A DNA stretch of 26,747 bases from Methanobacteriota archaeon (GTDB taxonomy: Archaea > Methanobacteriota > Methanobacteria > Methanobacteriales > Methanobacteriaceae), in assembly GCA_023436175.1 (NCBI GenBank), contig JAEZKE010000062.1:1-26747 (forward strand), read 5' to 3'. A program made the position numbers and the translations under genes. The notes below the pieces were generated by a model. That model worked only from the letters and a program-made list of their open reading frames with translations, was not told the origin of the DNA and ran no database searches. Positions 1-7,546 of the stretch are shown one piece after another (within the stretch, counting starts at the first letter, position 1; each line of letters starts with the position of its first letter).

Positions 1-57
1 ATCAACGTGAGCTACTTCATTTCCGCTTCCTATTAAAGCTTCTCCTATATGATACAT
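1..57 (-). CDS. fae: Formaldehyde-activating enzyme, N-terminal fragment (cut by window edge)
   Basis: Only the first 19 codons are present, reading MYHIGEALIGSGNEVAHVD. The block GEALxGxGNEVAHxD is the characteristic start of formaldehyde-activating enzyme (5,6,7,8-tetrahydromethanopterin hydro-lyase), which condenses formaldehyde with tetrahydromethanopterin in the cytoplasm; the His of NEVAH is the conserved active-site histidine of the family. A strong ribosome site (GGAGGA) lies 6-7 nt upstream of the ATG at 57. In methanogens this domain is often fused to hexulose-6-phosphate synthase (Fae-Hps), which supplies ribulose phosphate; whether that fusion exists here cannot be seen because the gene runs off the window. 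Confidence in the family is high in spite of the short fragment, because the motif is distinctive. Confidence 0.85.
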   Translation of the reverse strand, partial: MYHIGEALIGSGNEVAHVD

Positions 58-101
58 AATTGTTATCCTCCTAGATTAGTCTAAAATAATGTATTGAATC
101 A

Positions 102-332
102 GTGTAAATATAGTTTTAGTTTTTTAAAATCATAAATGTTGGTTTAATATTTTATTTAAGAGTAATTATGATAATTTGTTTTTTTAGAATTGTTTTTGAT
201 CAACCCTACAAAATCAAAGATTTTGTGGGCCCGAAAATCGTAGATTTTCGACGGCCTTTTTTCTAAAAAGGTTGGTGTGAATATAGTTTTAGTTTTTTAA
301 AATCATAAATGTTAGCTTAATATTTTTTAAGT
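102..332. repeat. Pair of imperfect direct repeats (about 57 bp) flanking a palindromic element
   Basis: Copy 1 (102-160) and copy 2 (275-332) both read GTGT(A/G)AATATAGTTTTAG followed by a shared T-run, AAATCATAAATGTT and a TTTAATATTTTA-like end, with few mismatches. A third, weaker start (GTGTGAAAATAATTTTTA) follows from about 339. The two copies bracket the branched palindrome at 201-274. They lie in the gap of about 410 bp between fae and trpB, which holds no convincing gene. Their role is unknown: duplicated fae promoter/leader DNA, or duplication around an inserted element, are both possible. Confidence 0.7.
201..274. repeat. Branched palindromic element with three hairpin arms inside an outer stem
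   Basis: An outer stem CAACC (201-205) / GGTTG (270-274) encloses three hairpins in series: CCCTACAAAATC with GATTTTGTGGG (203-229), CCCGAAAATC with GATTTTCGACGG (about 230-255), and CCTTTTTTCTAAAAAGG (255-271). The arms resemble the arms of the two nested palindromes at 20021-20168 (the same AAAATC-loop-GATTTT core), so this looks like a small dispersed structured element rather than a simple terminator. No tRNA signature was found in it. Function unknown; it could act in transcription termination of trpB readthrough or be a non-autonomous mobile remnant. Confidence 0.6.
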
Positions 333-435
333 AAGTGGTGTGAAAATAATTTTTATTTTTTGTTGATTTAAATTATGAGTTTTAATCTCTAAAATTTAAT
401 TATGCTACTAAAAACTGAAAATAAAGCTATAAAAT

Positions 436-457
436 CCAAAAAAATAAAAAAAAGAGG
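436..457 (-). terminator. T-rich terminator after trpB
   Basis: Immediately downstream of the trpB stop, the minus strand reads CCTC followed by a run of T, an A, and another run of T (plus strand A-runs at 438-455). Oligo-T tracts without a needed hairpin are the usual intrinsic termination signal of archaeal RNA polymerase. Confidence 0.6.
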
Positions 458-467
458 ATTAATTCAA

Positions 468-1760
468 TTAATCCATAAGGTTACCGTTTATAAAGTCGTC
501 GTAACCTTTAAGATCCAGCATTCCGTGTCCTGAGAAGTTAATTATGATATTTTTCTCTTCACCAGTCTTTTTACATTCCAGTGCTTCGTCCATACCTATT
601 TTTATAGCGTGACAGGTTTCTGGAGCTGGGACTACACCTTCACATTTTGCAAATGTGGTTCCGCTCTTGAAGATATCTCCTTGTTTTACTGAACGGGCTT
701 CTACAAGTCCTTCATGTACAAGTAATGATACCAGTGAGGACATTCCGTGGTAACGTAATCCTCCAGCGTGTACAGATGGAGGTACGAAGTCGTGTCCAAG
801 TGTGTACATCTTAAGCAGTGGTGTTAAACCAGCAGTGTCACCGAAATCATATTTATATTCTCCCTGTGTAAGGGTAGGACATGATGCAGGTTCTGCTGCT
901 ATGAATTTACAGTCAATTTTCTCGTCAATTTTATCTTTAACAAATGGGAAAACTGCTCCTCCAAAGTTACTTCCACCGCCCACACATGCTACAATTACAT
1001 CAGGGTCTTCACCTACAATTTCCATCTGTTTTTTGGTTTCAAGACCGATAACTGTCTGGTGGAGGAGAACGTGGTTTAAAACACTTCCAAGGGAATAATA
1101 AGCTTTTTCATCCTGTAGCGCGTCTTCCATCGCTTCTGATATTGCAATTCCAAGCGCTCCCGGGTGGTCTGGGTTTTCACTTAATATTTTTCTTCCAAAT
1201 TCAGTTTTATCACTTGGAGAAGGTATGACATCTCCATCGTATATCTGCATGATGGTTTTTCTGTATGGTTTTTGCTGGAATGAAACTTTAACCATGTAAA
1301 CAGTACATTCCATGCCCATCATTGAACATGCAAGTGATAATGCTGTACCCCACTGCCCTGCACCAGTTTCTGTTGTGAGACGTTCAACACCGTCTTTTTT
1401 AGCGTAATATGCCTGTGCAATAGCAGTGTTTAATTTGTGGCTTCCAGTTGGGGAAGTATCTTCCCTTTTGTAGTATATTTTAGCTGGAGTATCCAGGTAA
1501 TCTTCAAGACCAGTTGCTCTAAATAATGGGCTTGGTCTTCCAATCATTTTATAAACTTTTCTTACTTCTTTTGGAATCTCAATCCATCGTTCTGTTGACA
1601 TTTCCTGCTCTAAAACACCTTTAGAAAAAACTTTAGGTAAATTTCCTAGTTGCTGTCCTTCTTCTGTCTGTGAAGGTGCTGGAAGTTCTACTGGCAGGTC
1701 TGCCGCTATGTTATACCATTTTTTTGGTATATCTTTTGAGGATAGTGTAACTTTATACAT
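468..1760 (-). CDS. trpB: Tryptophan synthase beta chain, TrpB2 type
   Basis: A 430-residue PLP enzyme of the TrpB2 (TrpB-like) subgroup, which makes L-tryptophan from indole and L-serine in the cytoplasm. The PLP lysine is Lys109 in GSHKLN, and the phosphate-binding GGGSNFGG loop lies near residues 261-268. Landmarks typical of TrpB2 rather than TrpB1 are the long N-terminal extension (IPKKWYNIAADLP), RPSPLFRATGLEDYL and FQQKPYRKTIM. A longer frame opens at 1790, but the ATG at 1760 is preceded by GGTGAT at the right distance while the upstream ATG has no ribosome site, and MYKVTLSSKDIPKKW is the usual TrpB2 start. No trpA or other trp gene is nearby, which fits the stand-alone habit of TrpB2; a salvage role, or catalysis on O-phosphoserine, has been considered for the group. 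Confidence 0.93.
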   Translation of the reverse strand: MYKVTLSSKDIPKKWYNIAADLPVELPAPSQTEEGQQLGNLPKVFSKGVLEQEMSTERWIEIPKEVRKVYKMIGRPSPLFRATGLEDYLDTPAKIYYKREDTSPTGSHKLNTAIAQAYYAKKDGVERLTTETGAGQWGTALSLACSMMGMECTVYMVKVSFQQKPYRKTIMQIYDGDVIPSPSDKTEFGRKILSENPDHPGALGIAISEAMEDALQDEKAYYSLGSVLNHVLLHQTVIGLETKKQMEIVGEDPDVIVACVGGGSNFGGAVFPFVKDKIDEKIDCKFIAAEPASCPTLTQGEYKYDFGDTAGLTPLLKMYTLGHDFVPPSVHAGGLRYHGMSSLVSLLVHEGLVEARSVKQGDIFKSGTTFAKCEGVVPAPETCHAIKIGMDEALECKKTGEEKNIIINFSGHGMLDLKGYDDFINGNLMD

Positions 1761-2532
1761 TAAATCACCGTTTACTTTTATTAAGACCATATACTTAGTG
1801 ATATTATTAAATCTTTGTTGTACATATCTGCACGTTAATAATTATGGATTTTATGTTATGAATAAATTTTGGTTTTTGATTATAAAAATTGTATACTAAA
1901 TTGACATTAAAGTGGTCATAAAATGCTATGATCTCAAAATAAGATCTGTTTGAAGCAGCGGGTTTGATGTTTTATTAGTTTACATAGTGAGATAGTTTAA
2001 AATGTATTGTGAGATATATCGGATAGTTCAAATTTTTCTATGGTATATTAAATTGGAATGTGAACATTACATGTAACATGTTAAAAATCTATAACGGTAG
2101 TGTTTTTATCAATTGCAAATCTTAAACTATTTAAAACGTAATTTAAAGTATTTTCAAATTCAAACTCTTTAAATAAGGGTATTTATTTAAGTTTTTCATT
2201 TTAAAACAATAATTTGAGTACCTATAAATACAATTTGTTAAAATAAGTCTTTAAAATACTTGAAGTGGGGTGTGGGGGGCGAATTTTTATTTAAATCTGG
2301 AATTAACGTGGAATTAGTAGTGGAAAATGATTCGCCCCTTGTTTTTAGTATTTGGCTTGGAAGGTATCATACTTTTTGGTACTAAAAAAATTTTACTGTC
2401 AAAGCGAAGTTTTTGGGGCATGCTTTCAAAGAAGGGAACTAAGTCATATCAAAATAGTAGGGGGTTTGAATTAGGAATTTTCAGATCTTTAAAATTGACA
2501 ATAATTCCTCATAATTTGGAGAAATACAAGTT
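1761..2532. other. AT-rich intergenic stretch without a convincing gene
   Basis: No reading frame here looks protein-like. A plus-strand frame at 2327-2536 opens in low-complexity AT-rich DNA without a ribosome site and resembles no family I know. The one visible structure is an inverted repeat, GGGGCGAA (about 2276-2283) and TTCGCCCC (2331-2338), with a loop of nearly 50 nt containing several A/T runs. This is the distal end of the cassette array, so decayed cassette DNA is possible but not recognisable. Confidence 0.45.
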
Positions 2533-2718
2533 TTAAGATAGTGAATATGCTAAAGCGCTGATAAGTTGTAAAATTCCTGCTAAGAAAAATCCAATGGCAG
2601 GTAAAAGTCCGTACTTGTATCTTTTAGGATTTATCTTATATTCACGTATAATAAAAAAGCTTGCAAGTATAAAACCCACACTTGATATTAATTTAAGATA
2701 AAAAGCTGTATCAAACAT
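2533..2718 (-). CDS. Small two-span membrane protein, possible decayed immunity protein
   Basis: A 61-residue protein beginning MFDTAFYLKLISS. It has two hydrophobic segments (about residues 5-24 and 39-57) separated by a basic loop REYKINPKRYKYG. The ATG at 2718 is chosen over an upstream TTG because GGAGA sits 6-9 nt before it. The order hydrophobic span, basic loop, hydrophobic span is like the C-terminal two thirds of the 75-residue protein at 4541-4768 (YDWYRKNPTKENKN loop). Its first codons overlap a frameshifted remnant (2711-2800) that clearly matches the N-terminus of that same protein. It is therefore either the surviving 3' part of a broken copy or a separate small gene. It follows a broken toxin-like cassette, as its relatives do. 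No function is known. Confidence 0.5.
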   Translation of the reverse strand: MFDTAFYLKLISSVGFILASFFIIREYKINPKRYKYGLLPAIGFFLAGILQLISALAYSLS

Positions 2719-2800
2719 AATAATCTCCAATTATAATACAACAAACCATTAAAAAGATGAAAACCATGATTATCAAGATGCTTTCTTTTTTTACATTCGT
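2711..2800 (-). pseudogene. Start-less N-terminal remnant of the 75-residue membrane protein family
   Basis: The minus strand translates as (T)NVKKESILIIMVFIFLMV and on to a TGA at 2711-2713. This aligns with MNIKKETISIILVFIFLT of the intact protein at 4541-4768, and the DNA is similar as well (AGATGAAAACCA occurs in both). The codon at the start position is ACG instead of ATG, and the strong GGAGG ribosome site of the intact copy is degraded here. It lies about 60 nt after the stop of the broken cassette at 2860, the same place an intact membrane gene occupies behind the other cassettes. This is a dead copy, with the frame possibly picked up again by the overlapping 2533-2718 gene. Confidence 0.65.
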
Positions 2801-2859
2801 TTTAACTCTCTAAGTAATTTCCCTGATTTTTTTAGCTTTTTCTAACCTATGATCTAATT

Positions 2860-3390
2860 TTACGCCTTATCAAGATATTTTTTGGATTCTTGGCCTTTTC
2901 TTTCTTTTTTAAGAGGTATACTTTTATACCCTACTGCTGCATCTTCATGATCTATCTTACTGGCTTTATCAAAACATTTCAGTGCTTTCTCATATTTTCT
3001 CTGAGTTACTAATTCAACACCTTCACCACCTAACATTTCAACTTCACTCACAGTGAAAAGTGTAGAGTAGTATTTTTGCTTGTCTACATTCTCTGGATCT
3101 GGAACTCTTTTATAAACCGCGTACATTTCAGGGTATGGTATATAGTAAGGTATTCGAAGTTTATATCGTAGATGGTAGTAGTGTATTGTAATGCCTGAAG
3201 GATACCAGAAATTGCATACTACCCTATTACTTCATGGTGCCCAAATAGTCCATCCCTGGAAATATGGCCATCTTATAACTGGATACGGGATATATTTATC
3301 TATTACAATAGTACGATATTTCTACTCACCCTGATACCAGCGCCATTTCACTGTTCTTATTGTATGCCAGTCCTTAAATGCAGGTTTGAA
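2860..3390 (-). pseudogene. Broken toxin-like C-terminal cassette joined to a TPR fragment
   Basis: Reading the minus strand from about 3390 gives KDWHTIRTVKWRWYQGE, a TAG (3322-3324), YIPYPVIRWPYFQGWTIWAP, a TGA (3232-3234), then FWYPSGITIHYYHLRYKL and YAVYKRVPDPENV, all in one frame. This is the Trp/Tyr-rich tail of the giant protein at 7811-14599 (WHTEIRLHSVW ... KRVPDPWDL). The homology starts at the giant's cassette boundary; the C39 domain is missing. After VPDPENV the frame enters a different sequence, KYEKALKCFDKASKIDHEDA, a tetratricopeptide-like helix pair with a weak second copy, so the original tip was replaced by or fused to TPR-gene DNA. Two in-frame stops make it non-coding as a whole; an ORF of 88 codons survives from 3126. 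Confidence 0.75.
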
Positions 3391-3498
3391 AAACTCGGTA
3401 AGAAAGCAAGAAAGATTGCACAGAAAGGCGGTAGTGCTGTTGTAACTTATGCTAATACTGATGAAGCGCTTAAACATATAATGACAGAAAAAGAATAA
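3364..3498 (+). pseudogene. 3' fragment of an unidentified plus-strand gene
   Basis: A plus-strand frame ending in TAA at 3496-3498 encodes MPVLKCRFEKLGKKARKIAQ and then a further QKGGSAVVTYANTDEALKHI and MTEKE. The C-terminal 35 residues look like real protein (lysine-rich helix, beta strand, acidic helix), while the codons before about 3382 overlap the minus-strand cassette remnant. No ribosome site precedes the ATG at 3364. It is probably the tail of an unrelated gene brought next to the cassette by rearrangement. I do not recognise the family. Confidence 0.35.
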
Positions 3499-3868
3499 TT
3501 CAAATATATTAAATTAATTTAAAAATGAATAAAATCAGACTATTTTAGCTTGCAAAAGCCTTTGTTGCCACAAAATTCATAAAATTGAATGGATTTATAA
3601 ATTAAAGCCTATATTAACTTATAAAAATATAAAACGCACAATTTACCATATTTCTTCGTTTTTGAAATTTTATTATTACATTAAATACATTCAAATTGAA
3701 TTAATGGGTAATTTTCACTAAAAACAGCTTATATAAAGTAGGATTAATTAGTAAGTGTAACTTTATTATGAATATTTTGTAAATAAGTGATAATAAATAT
3801 TTAATACTTTAGTAGCGAAATATTAATGAATAATATGATTTTTAAAAAAGGTAAAAGGGGATGATATA
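3499..3868. promoter_or_regulatory. Intergenic DNA with candidate TATA box upstream of the PepSY gene
   Basis: No gene is visible in this 370-bp AT-rich stretch. A good archaeal TATA-like motif, CTTATATAAAG, occurs at about 3728-3738, some 130 nt before the PepSY gene, and GGGG (3857-3860) is the probable ribosome site of that gene. The promoter assignment is tentative. Confidence 0.35.
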
Positions 3869-4357
3869 TTGGATAGGAAATTTATTTTAATTATAATCGG
3901 CATAATAGCGTTAGGAGCGGTGATAGCAGTTTCAGGATACATGCAATCTGAAAATAAGACTACCCTACAAAATAATGCTCCTGTAGCGCAAAACACGTAT
4001 AATACTTCAAATTCTACAGGTATATCCTCAAATACCACCGGTACATCTAATTTAAATCAGACTGTCCCATCAAGCAGTTCTCAAAATGTTCAAAATTCTA
4101 AAAATACTCAAAATAAGCAAGACACGCAAACTACGTCCAGTTCCAAAACCAAATCAAATATTATAAGTGCTGTAAAAGCAAAACAAATAGCTTTACAAAG
4201 TGCAGCATCACCAAAAGGTGTAATTGCACATTATCCAAGCCTTATTACATTTAACGGGCGGCTAATCTGGAGGGTTCCTCTTTTTAAGAATGGTAAAACC
4301 GTAAGCCTTATAGATATAGATGCCCATACAGGTGCATGCCTTGGAGGAAGCTGTTAA
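3869..4357 (+). CDS. Membrane-anchored PepSY-domain protein
   Basis: A 162-residue protein on the opposite strand to its neighbours. Residues about 4-24 form a hydrophobic anchor or signal (FILIIIGIIALGAVIAVSGY). Residues about 27-95 are a low-complexity Asn/Ser/Thr/Gln linker, typical of methanogen surface proteins and likely glycosylated. Residues about 97-162 match a PepSY domain: AVKAKQIALQSA helix, the WRVPLFKNGK strand and the IDIDAHTGACLG turn. PepSY domains are thought to bind or inhibit peptidases outside the cell. The start is a TTG with GGGG 8 nt upstream; the ATG at 3861 is out of frame. It ends CLGGSC, with two cysteines that could pair. It splits the cassette array and could have arrived independently, or could restrain a secreted peptidase. 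Confidence 0.75.
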   Translation: MDRKFILIIIGIIALGAVIAVSGYMQSENKTTLQNNAPVAQNTYNTSNSTGISSNTTGTSNLNQTVPSSSSQNVQNSKNTQNKQDTQTTSSSKTKSNIISAVKAKQIALQSAASPKGVIAHYPSLITFNGRLIWRVPLFKNGKTVSLIDIDAHTGACLGGSC

Positions 4358-4380
4358 ATACTTTTTTCTATTTTTTATGC
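4357..4380 (+). terminator. T-rich terminator after the PepSY gene
   Basis: Directly after the TAA the plus strand has two T-runs (ACTTTTTTCTATTTTTTATG), the usual archaeal termination signal. Confidence 0.5.
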
Positions 4381-4540
4381 ATAGTTTTTAAATTTTTATT
4401 AAGTAATGAAAACATTATTAAAAAATACTCATTAAAAAGTAAAAATTAGTTTAATATATTATTATTCAAATCCATAGTTCTATTTATAGTAGAACTTTAT
4501 CATACAGCTTATTTTTTTTCAATACATCCCATATTCTAGT

Positions 4541-4768
4541 TCATCTGTTCAATAAAAGAAGTCCAATTCCTACTAAAAAGTAGATAATACAGTATAAATA
4601 AAATAAATTTTTGTTTTCTTTTGTAGGATTTTTTCTATACCAGTCATACACAATAAGACTCATAACTAAATAAAATGTGAGAAATATATAACTATTGATT
4701 GTAATAGAACATGCAGTTAAAAAGATGAAAACCAGAATAATTGAAATAGTTTCTTTCTTTATATTCAT
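4541..4768 (-). CDS. Small membrane protein, candidate immunity protein of the upstream cassette
   Basis: A 75-residue protein, MNIKKETISIILVFIFLTA at the start, with hydrophobic spans near residues 8-24, 26-42 and 57-72 and a basic loop YDWYRKNPTKENKN between the last two. The ATG at 4768 is preferred to one at 4786: AAGGAGGATATA sits directly before it and nothing precedes the other. It starts 86 nt after the stop of the broken cassette at 4854-5878. The pattern F-rich span, LIVYD, basic loop, LFYL span recurs in the proteins at 5955 (VYLVLDGIFYHKTAILYIL) and 7073 (SMVLFDSYSIKKYNHKIFYL), so the three probably form one diverged family. Nothing links it to a named family; the immunity role is inferred from position only. 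Confidence 0.65.
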   Translation of the reverse strand: MNIKKETISIILVFIFLTACSITINSYIFLTFYLVMSLIVYDWYRKNPTKENKNLFYLYCIIYFLVGIGLLLLNR

Positions 4769-4853
4769 TATATCCTCCTTACTCATTTTTTATTTATTAT
4801 TAGTTTTAGTACTTTAAAAAAGAAAAAAAATAAAGTACTTGTGTAATATTTAC

Positions 4854-5878
4854 TCAAAGTCCGGGACGGATCGGAATGATGTACCCATCGAAATCTACCT
4901 CAACATAGGGATCCATAAACGCATGGTATATTTCTCCACCGCTTGGAAGATCAAGTCCAAATTGTGCAGTACTTTGACCGAGGCCAACAAGTGCAGCAAA
5001 CCTTGTAACAGCAGTTCTGGCTACTCCAATACCTCCAGCTGAACCTATGAGTGATATCACATTTGTTTGTATACTTACATGCTTACGGGCTGTTTCATCG
5101 CTCATCATTCTCCTTACGTAAATAGGATGCCATTTACCAAGTATATAATGGCGAACTAGTTGATATGTACAATAACGTATTGTTTGCGCGTGTAAAGTTG
5201 GCCACCAAAACCCTATATGAATTGGGCCCCAATCATAAATTGATATCCAATCTAAGGTAATATACCTTATTGTACGGGTGTGATACACTTTTCGAACAGT
5301 ATAATAAATTCGAGGTGGTTCATACCATGCTCCAATTTTAACAGTTTTATATCCACTTGCTTTGATGTTTCTCATTTCATCGTCAGTTAATATTGTAGCA
5401 TTTGCTGGCGCTTGGTCATTAATTATCAGTGCAATTCCGGTGTAGAGTTCATTGAATTTATCTCGTGTCATTTCAATGTTTCCAAGGTTGGGGTCGAATA
5501 GATAAACTGTAGAATTGGTTATGTTTCGCACTACTTCGAAGTGATCAACCCCATTAATAGATAGGACTACCATGTAATTGGTTTTAAGTTGGTCTATTGT
5601 TAATCTTGCTCCTATTGCTGTTGCTCCCTTAGCTAGTGCTGCTGTTTTTAATCCGTACAAACTAGTTCCGGTTCATCGGTTCCTGATAGTTGGGTAAGTT
5701 CTGCTTCTGTAGTGTAGATTCCCATATTTTTGAGGATTGTGGCTAAAGCTGCGGGTCCACAAGTGTAAATAGTAGTAGCCATTACTACTTCAGAATCTAT
5801 CATAGATGTATCTGCTAGCCTGTTTGCAGTGAAGTTATTTCCTGATAGTATGATATAGATAATATTGTTATAATGGTT
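4854..5878 (-). pseudogene. 5'-truncated, frameshifted C39-peptidase/toxin-tip cassette
   Basis: This is a copy of the last third of the giant protein. It opens at the end of a beta-helix (ILSGNNFTANRLADTS), has the peptidase Cys block YTCGPAALATILKNMGIYTT, and then loses one T at about 5671-5674 relative to the giant (GGTTCATCGG against AGTTTCGTCTG). The His (VDHFEVVRN) and Asp (LFDPNLGN) of the catalytic set lie in the other frame. There is no signal peptide, PMB unit or start codon. After the boundary ANATILTDDEMRNIK the tail diverges: an aromatic segment that shares ITLDWISIYDWGPIHIG with the giant, then a different tip with a hydrophobic NVISLIGSAGGIGVARTAV stretch, ending IIPIRPGL. It is followed by a small membrane-protein gene. 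It may be a silent donor of C-termini; if the frameshift is a sequencing error, the frame would be open throughout but still lack a start. Confidence 0.85.
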
Positions 5879-5954
5879 TCAGCCCTTAAAAAACCATTGA
5901 TAATTTTAAATATTTAATATCATAATCTCTTTATTTCACCAATATAATTTCTTA

Positions 5955-6305
5955 TTATGTATTAATGTGTATCCATTTTTCAGATAAAAGACCTAAAAAT
6001 ACACCTATTCCTAATAATAAAGCTACTAACGCAATAATAATGCCAATTACCACGTCAGCAGATAATAAATATGTTTTTTGAGTTATTAACCAAACAAAAA
6101 CAGATATAAGAGTTGTAAAACCAAGTAGTATATACAATATCGCTGTTTTATGGTAAAAAATACCATCTAGAACTAAGTACACTGAAAATAAAAGTAAAAA
6201 GACAGCGAGAAGATATATTTGATTATTTAAAGCCATACCTACAGCTGTAATAAGTGCCAAAAAAATTCCAAGTGCAATAGACGATTTATTTCTAATTTTT
6301 ATCAT
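5955..6305 (-). CDS. Four-span membrane protein, candidate immunity protein
   Basis: A 116-residue, strongly hydrophobic protein with about four membrane spans (near residues 9-26, 29-48, 55-74 and 83-107) and short loops. GGAGGA lies about 8 nt before the ATG at 6305. It begins 45 nt after the stop of the orphan cassette at 6351, so it would be translated from the same transcript. Spans 2-3, FLLLFSVYLVLDGIFYHKTA, line up with SMVLFDSYSIKK of the 130-residue protein and LIVYDWYRKN of the 75-residue protein, including an Asp at the membrane edge. It resembles no named family. Immunity to a membrane-active tip is a position-based inference; a general small membrane protein cannot be excluded. 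Confidence 0.65.
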   Translation of the reverse strand: MIKIRNKSSIALGIFLALITAVGMALNNQIYLLAVFLLLFSVYLVLDGIFYHKTAILYILLGFTTLISVFVWLITQKTYLLSADVVIGIIIALVALLLGIGVFLGLLSEKWIHINT

Positions 6306-6350
6306 AATTTGATTCCTCCATATTTTATAAAAAATAAAAAAAATAAAAAA

Positions 6351-6915
6351 TTATATGTAGAAAAGAGGATCTGAATAACGATAGTCATCTCCTCTACCTG
6401 TTTCGTTCTGATGTTCCATATATTCGTTCATACCGCTCCAAATTGAGCCTCCTGCCAGAATCCAACCAGGAGGATCTGTAGTAGCTGCTGTTATACCTCC
6501 TGCAATCTTCCAACCACCATATGGTATACGTTTTTGTGCACGATTCATATCCAAATTATATGAAAAGTAAACAGGTATGTCATTGGCATCAGAAACCCTC
6601 CTATATGTATAGTATACTATCTTACGGCCAGGATGATACCTCCGTACTATAACTGGAACTCTAATACTTGCCCTTTGCCAAGCTATATATGGTTCAAAGT
6701 GACCAGGTATGGGAATCCAACCCCAAAGAAGATAGCCAGGAACCCATCTAAATCTTATGGTTGGATAAGAAAAACTTCGAGTTACCCATCTTACAGTAGG
6801 ATAATAATATCCTGGTGTCCAATATACATGTTTAACTAGTTCCCAATGGAATTTTGCTTTGATATTCTGCATTTCACCATCAGTTAATAGGGTAGCGTTT
6901 GCTGGGACCTGTTTA
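6351..6915 (-). pseudogene. Orphan toxin-tip cassette lacking the peptidase domain
   Basis: The minus-strand frame starts inside the giant's cassette boundary (QVPANATLLTDGEMQNIK) with no start codon or secretion signal before it, and runs open to TAA-type stop at 6351. An ATG at 6872 falls within the boundary motif, but the GGTGA before it is too close to serve well. The body is a Trp/Tyr/Pro/Arg-rich segment (HWELVKHVYWTPGYYYPTV; WVPGYLLWGWIPIPGHF; VVRRYHPGRK-like) equivalent to, but only distantly like, that of the giant. The tip is IPYGGWKIAGGITAATTDPP, a Gly-rich stretch, ending YRYSDPLFYI. It is followed 45 nt later by a membrane-protein gene. The absence of the whole N-terminal part, with an open tip, is what an orphan cassette of a polymorphic toxin locus looks like. 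Expression is doubtful. Confidence 0.75.
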
Positions 6916-7072
6916 ATATAGCAAGAGAAATTTATTCACTTTAATTTCTTAGATGCTCTTTTAAAGTTTATTTACCTGGAAATTTTTCTGATAAGGTTAC
7001 AACCAAAAATAAGATAATCTCATTTATTCATCTCTAATAATCATTCCTACTTTTATATAGATTGGGATCAGT

Positions 7073-7465
7073 TTATCTATAAATTTTCCAGATGTCAAAA
7101 GATTCTATTTTATTTTTATCTTTAATTATATTGACAAAAATGTATATATGTGGAATATAAATTAATGTAAATCCTAATAACATCGCCCCCATAATTATTT
7201 TTAGTAAAAAAGTATAATTCATTGTTATTATTAGATTCATTCCCAGAATTAGATTTAATCCTTGAAATATTAATAGAACTAGAAATATTAAATAAAAAAT
7301 TTTATGATTATACTTTTTAATGCTATAACTATCAAATAGAACCATGCTTAGAAATAACCATAAAAAAGAAATAAAAATAAACATATTACTTTCATCAACT
7401 GCCAAAACACTGCTAATTATAATAATTCCCACTAATATCTTAAGAATTAAAAATATTTTTTTCAT
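7073..7465 (-). CDS. Four-span membrane protein, candidate immunity protein of the giant protein or of the displaced tip
   Basis: A 130-residue hydrophobic protein starting MKKIFLILKILVGIIII, with about four membrane spans (near residues 4-22, 28-45, 56-76 and 88-114) and a charged C-terminal tail IIKDKNKIESFDIWKIYR. AGGAGG stands 6 nt before the ATG at 7465. It is the first intact gene downstream of the giant gene, separated from it by a tip remnant (7547-7706). The central SMVLFDSYSIKKYNHKIFYL matches the pattern of the 116- and 75-residue proteins in this array. By position it would protect either against the giant's present tip or against the older tip whose last codons survive at 7547-7706. 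No named family recognised. Confidence 0.65.
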   Translation of the reverse strand: MKKIFLILKILVGIIIISSVLAVDESNMFIFISFLWLFLSMVLFDSYSIKKYNHKIFYLIFLVLLIFQGLNLILGMNLIITMNYTFLLKIIMGAMLLGFTLIYIPHIYIFVNIIKDKNKIESFDIWKIYR

Positions 7466-7546
7466 TTTATAGCCTCCTAAAAAATATGAAAATAAGGGTT
7501 TAATATCCTTATATTCTTAAACTTATTGGATGGTAAAATATGCAGG

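Noticed and set aside
201..274. Cloverleaf-like fold suggesting a tRNA
   Set aside because: Three arms and an outer stem are present, but there is no T-arm GTTCRA motif, no D-arm, and no plausible acceptor stem or anticodon loop.
1758..1790. Longer trpB start at 1790
   Set aside because: No ribosome site upstream, while GGTGAT stands before the ATG at 1760 and the family normally begins MYKVTL.
2327..2536. Plus-strand 69-codon reading frame
   Set aside because: No ribosome site, low-complexity composition, no family resemblance, and it overlaps the end of a better minus-strand gene.
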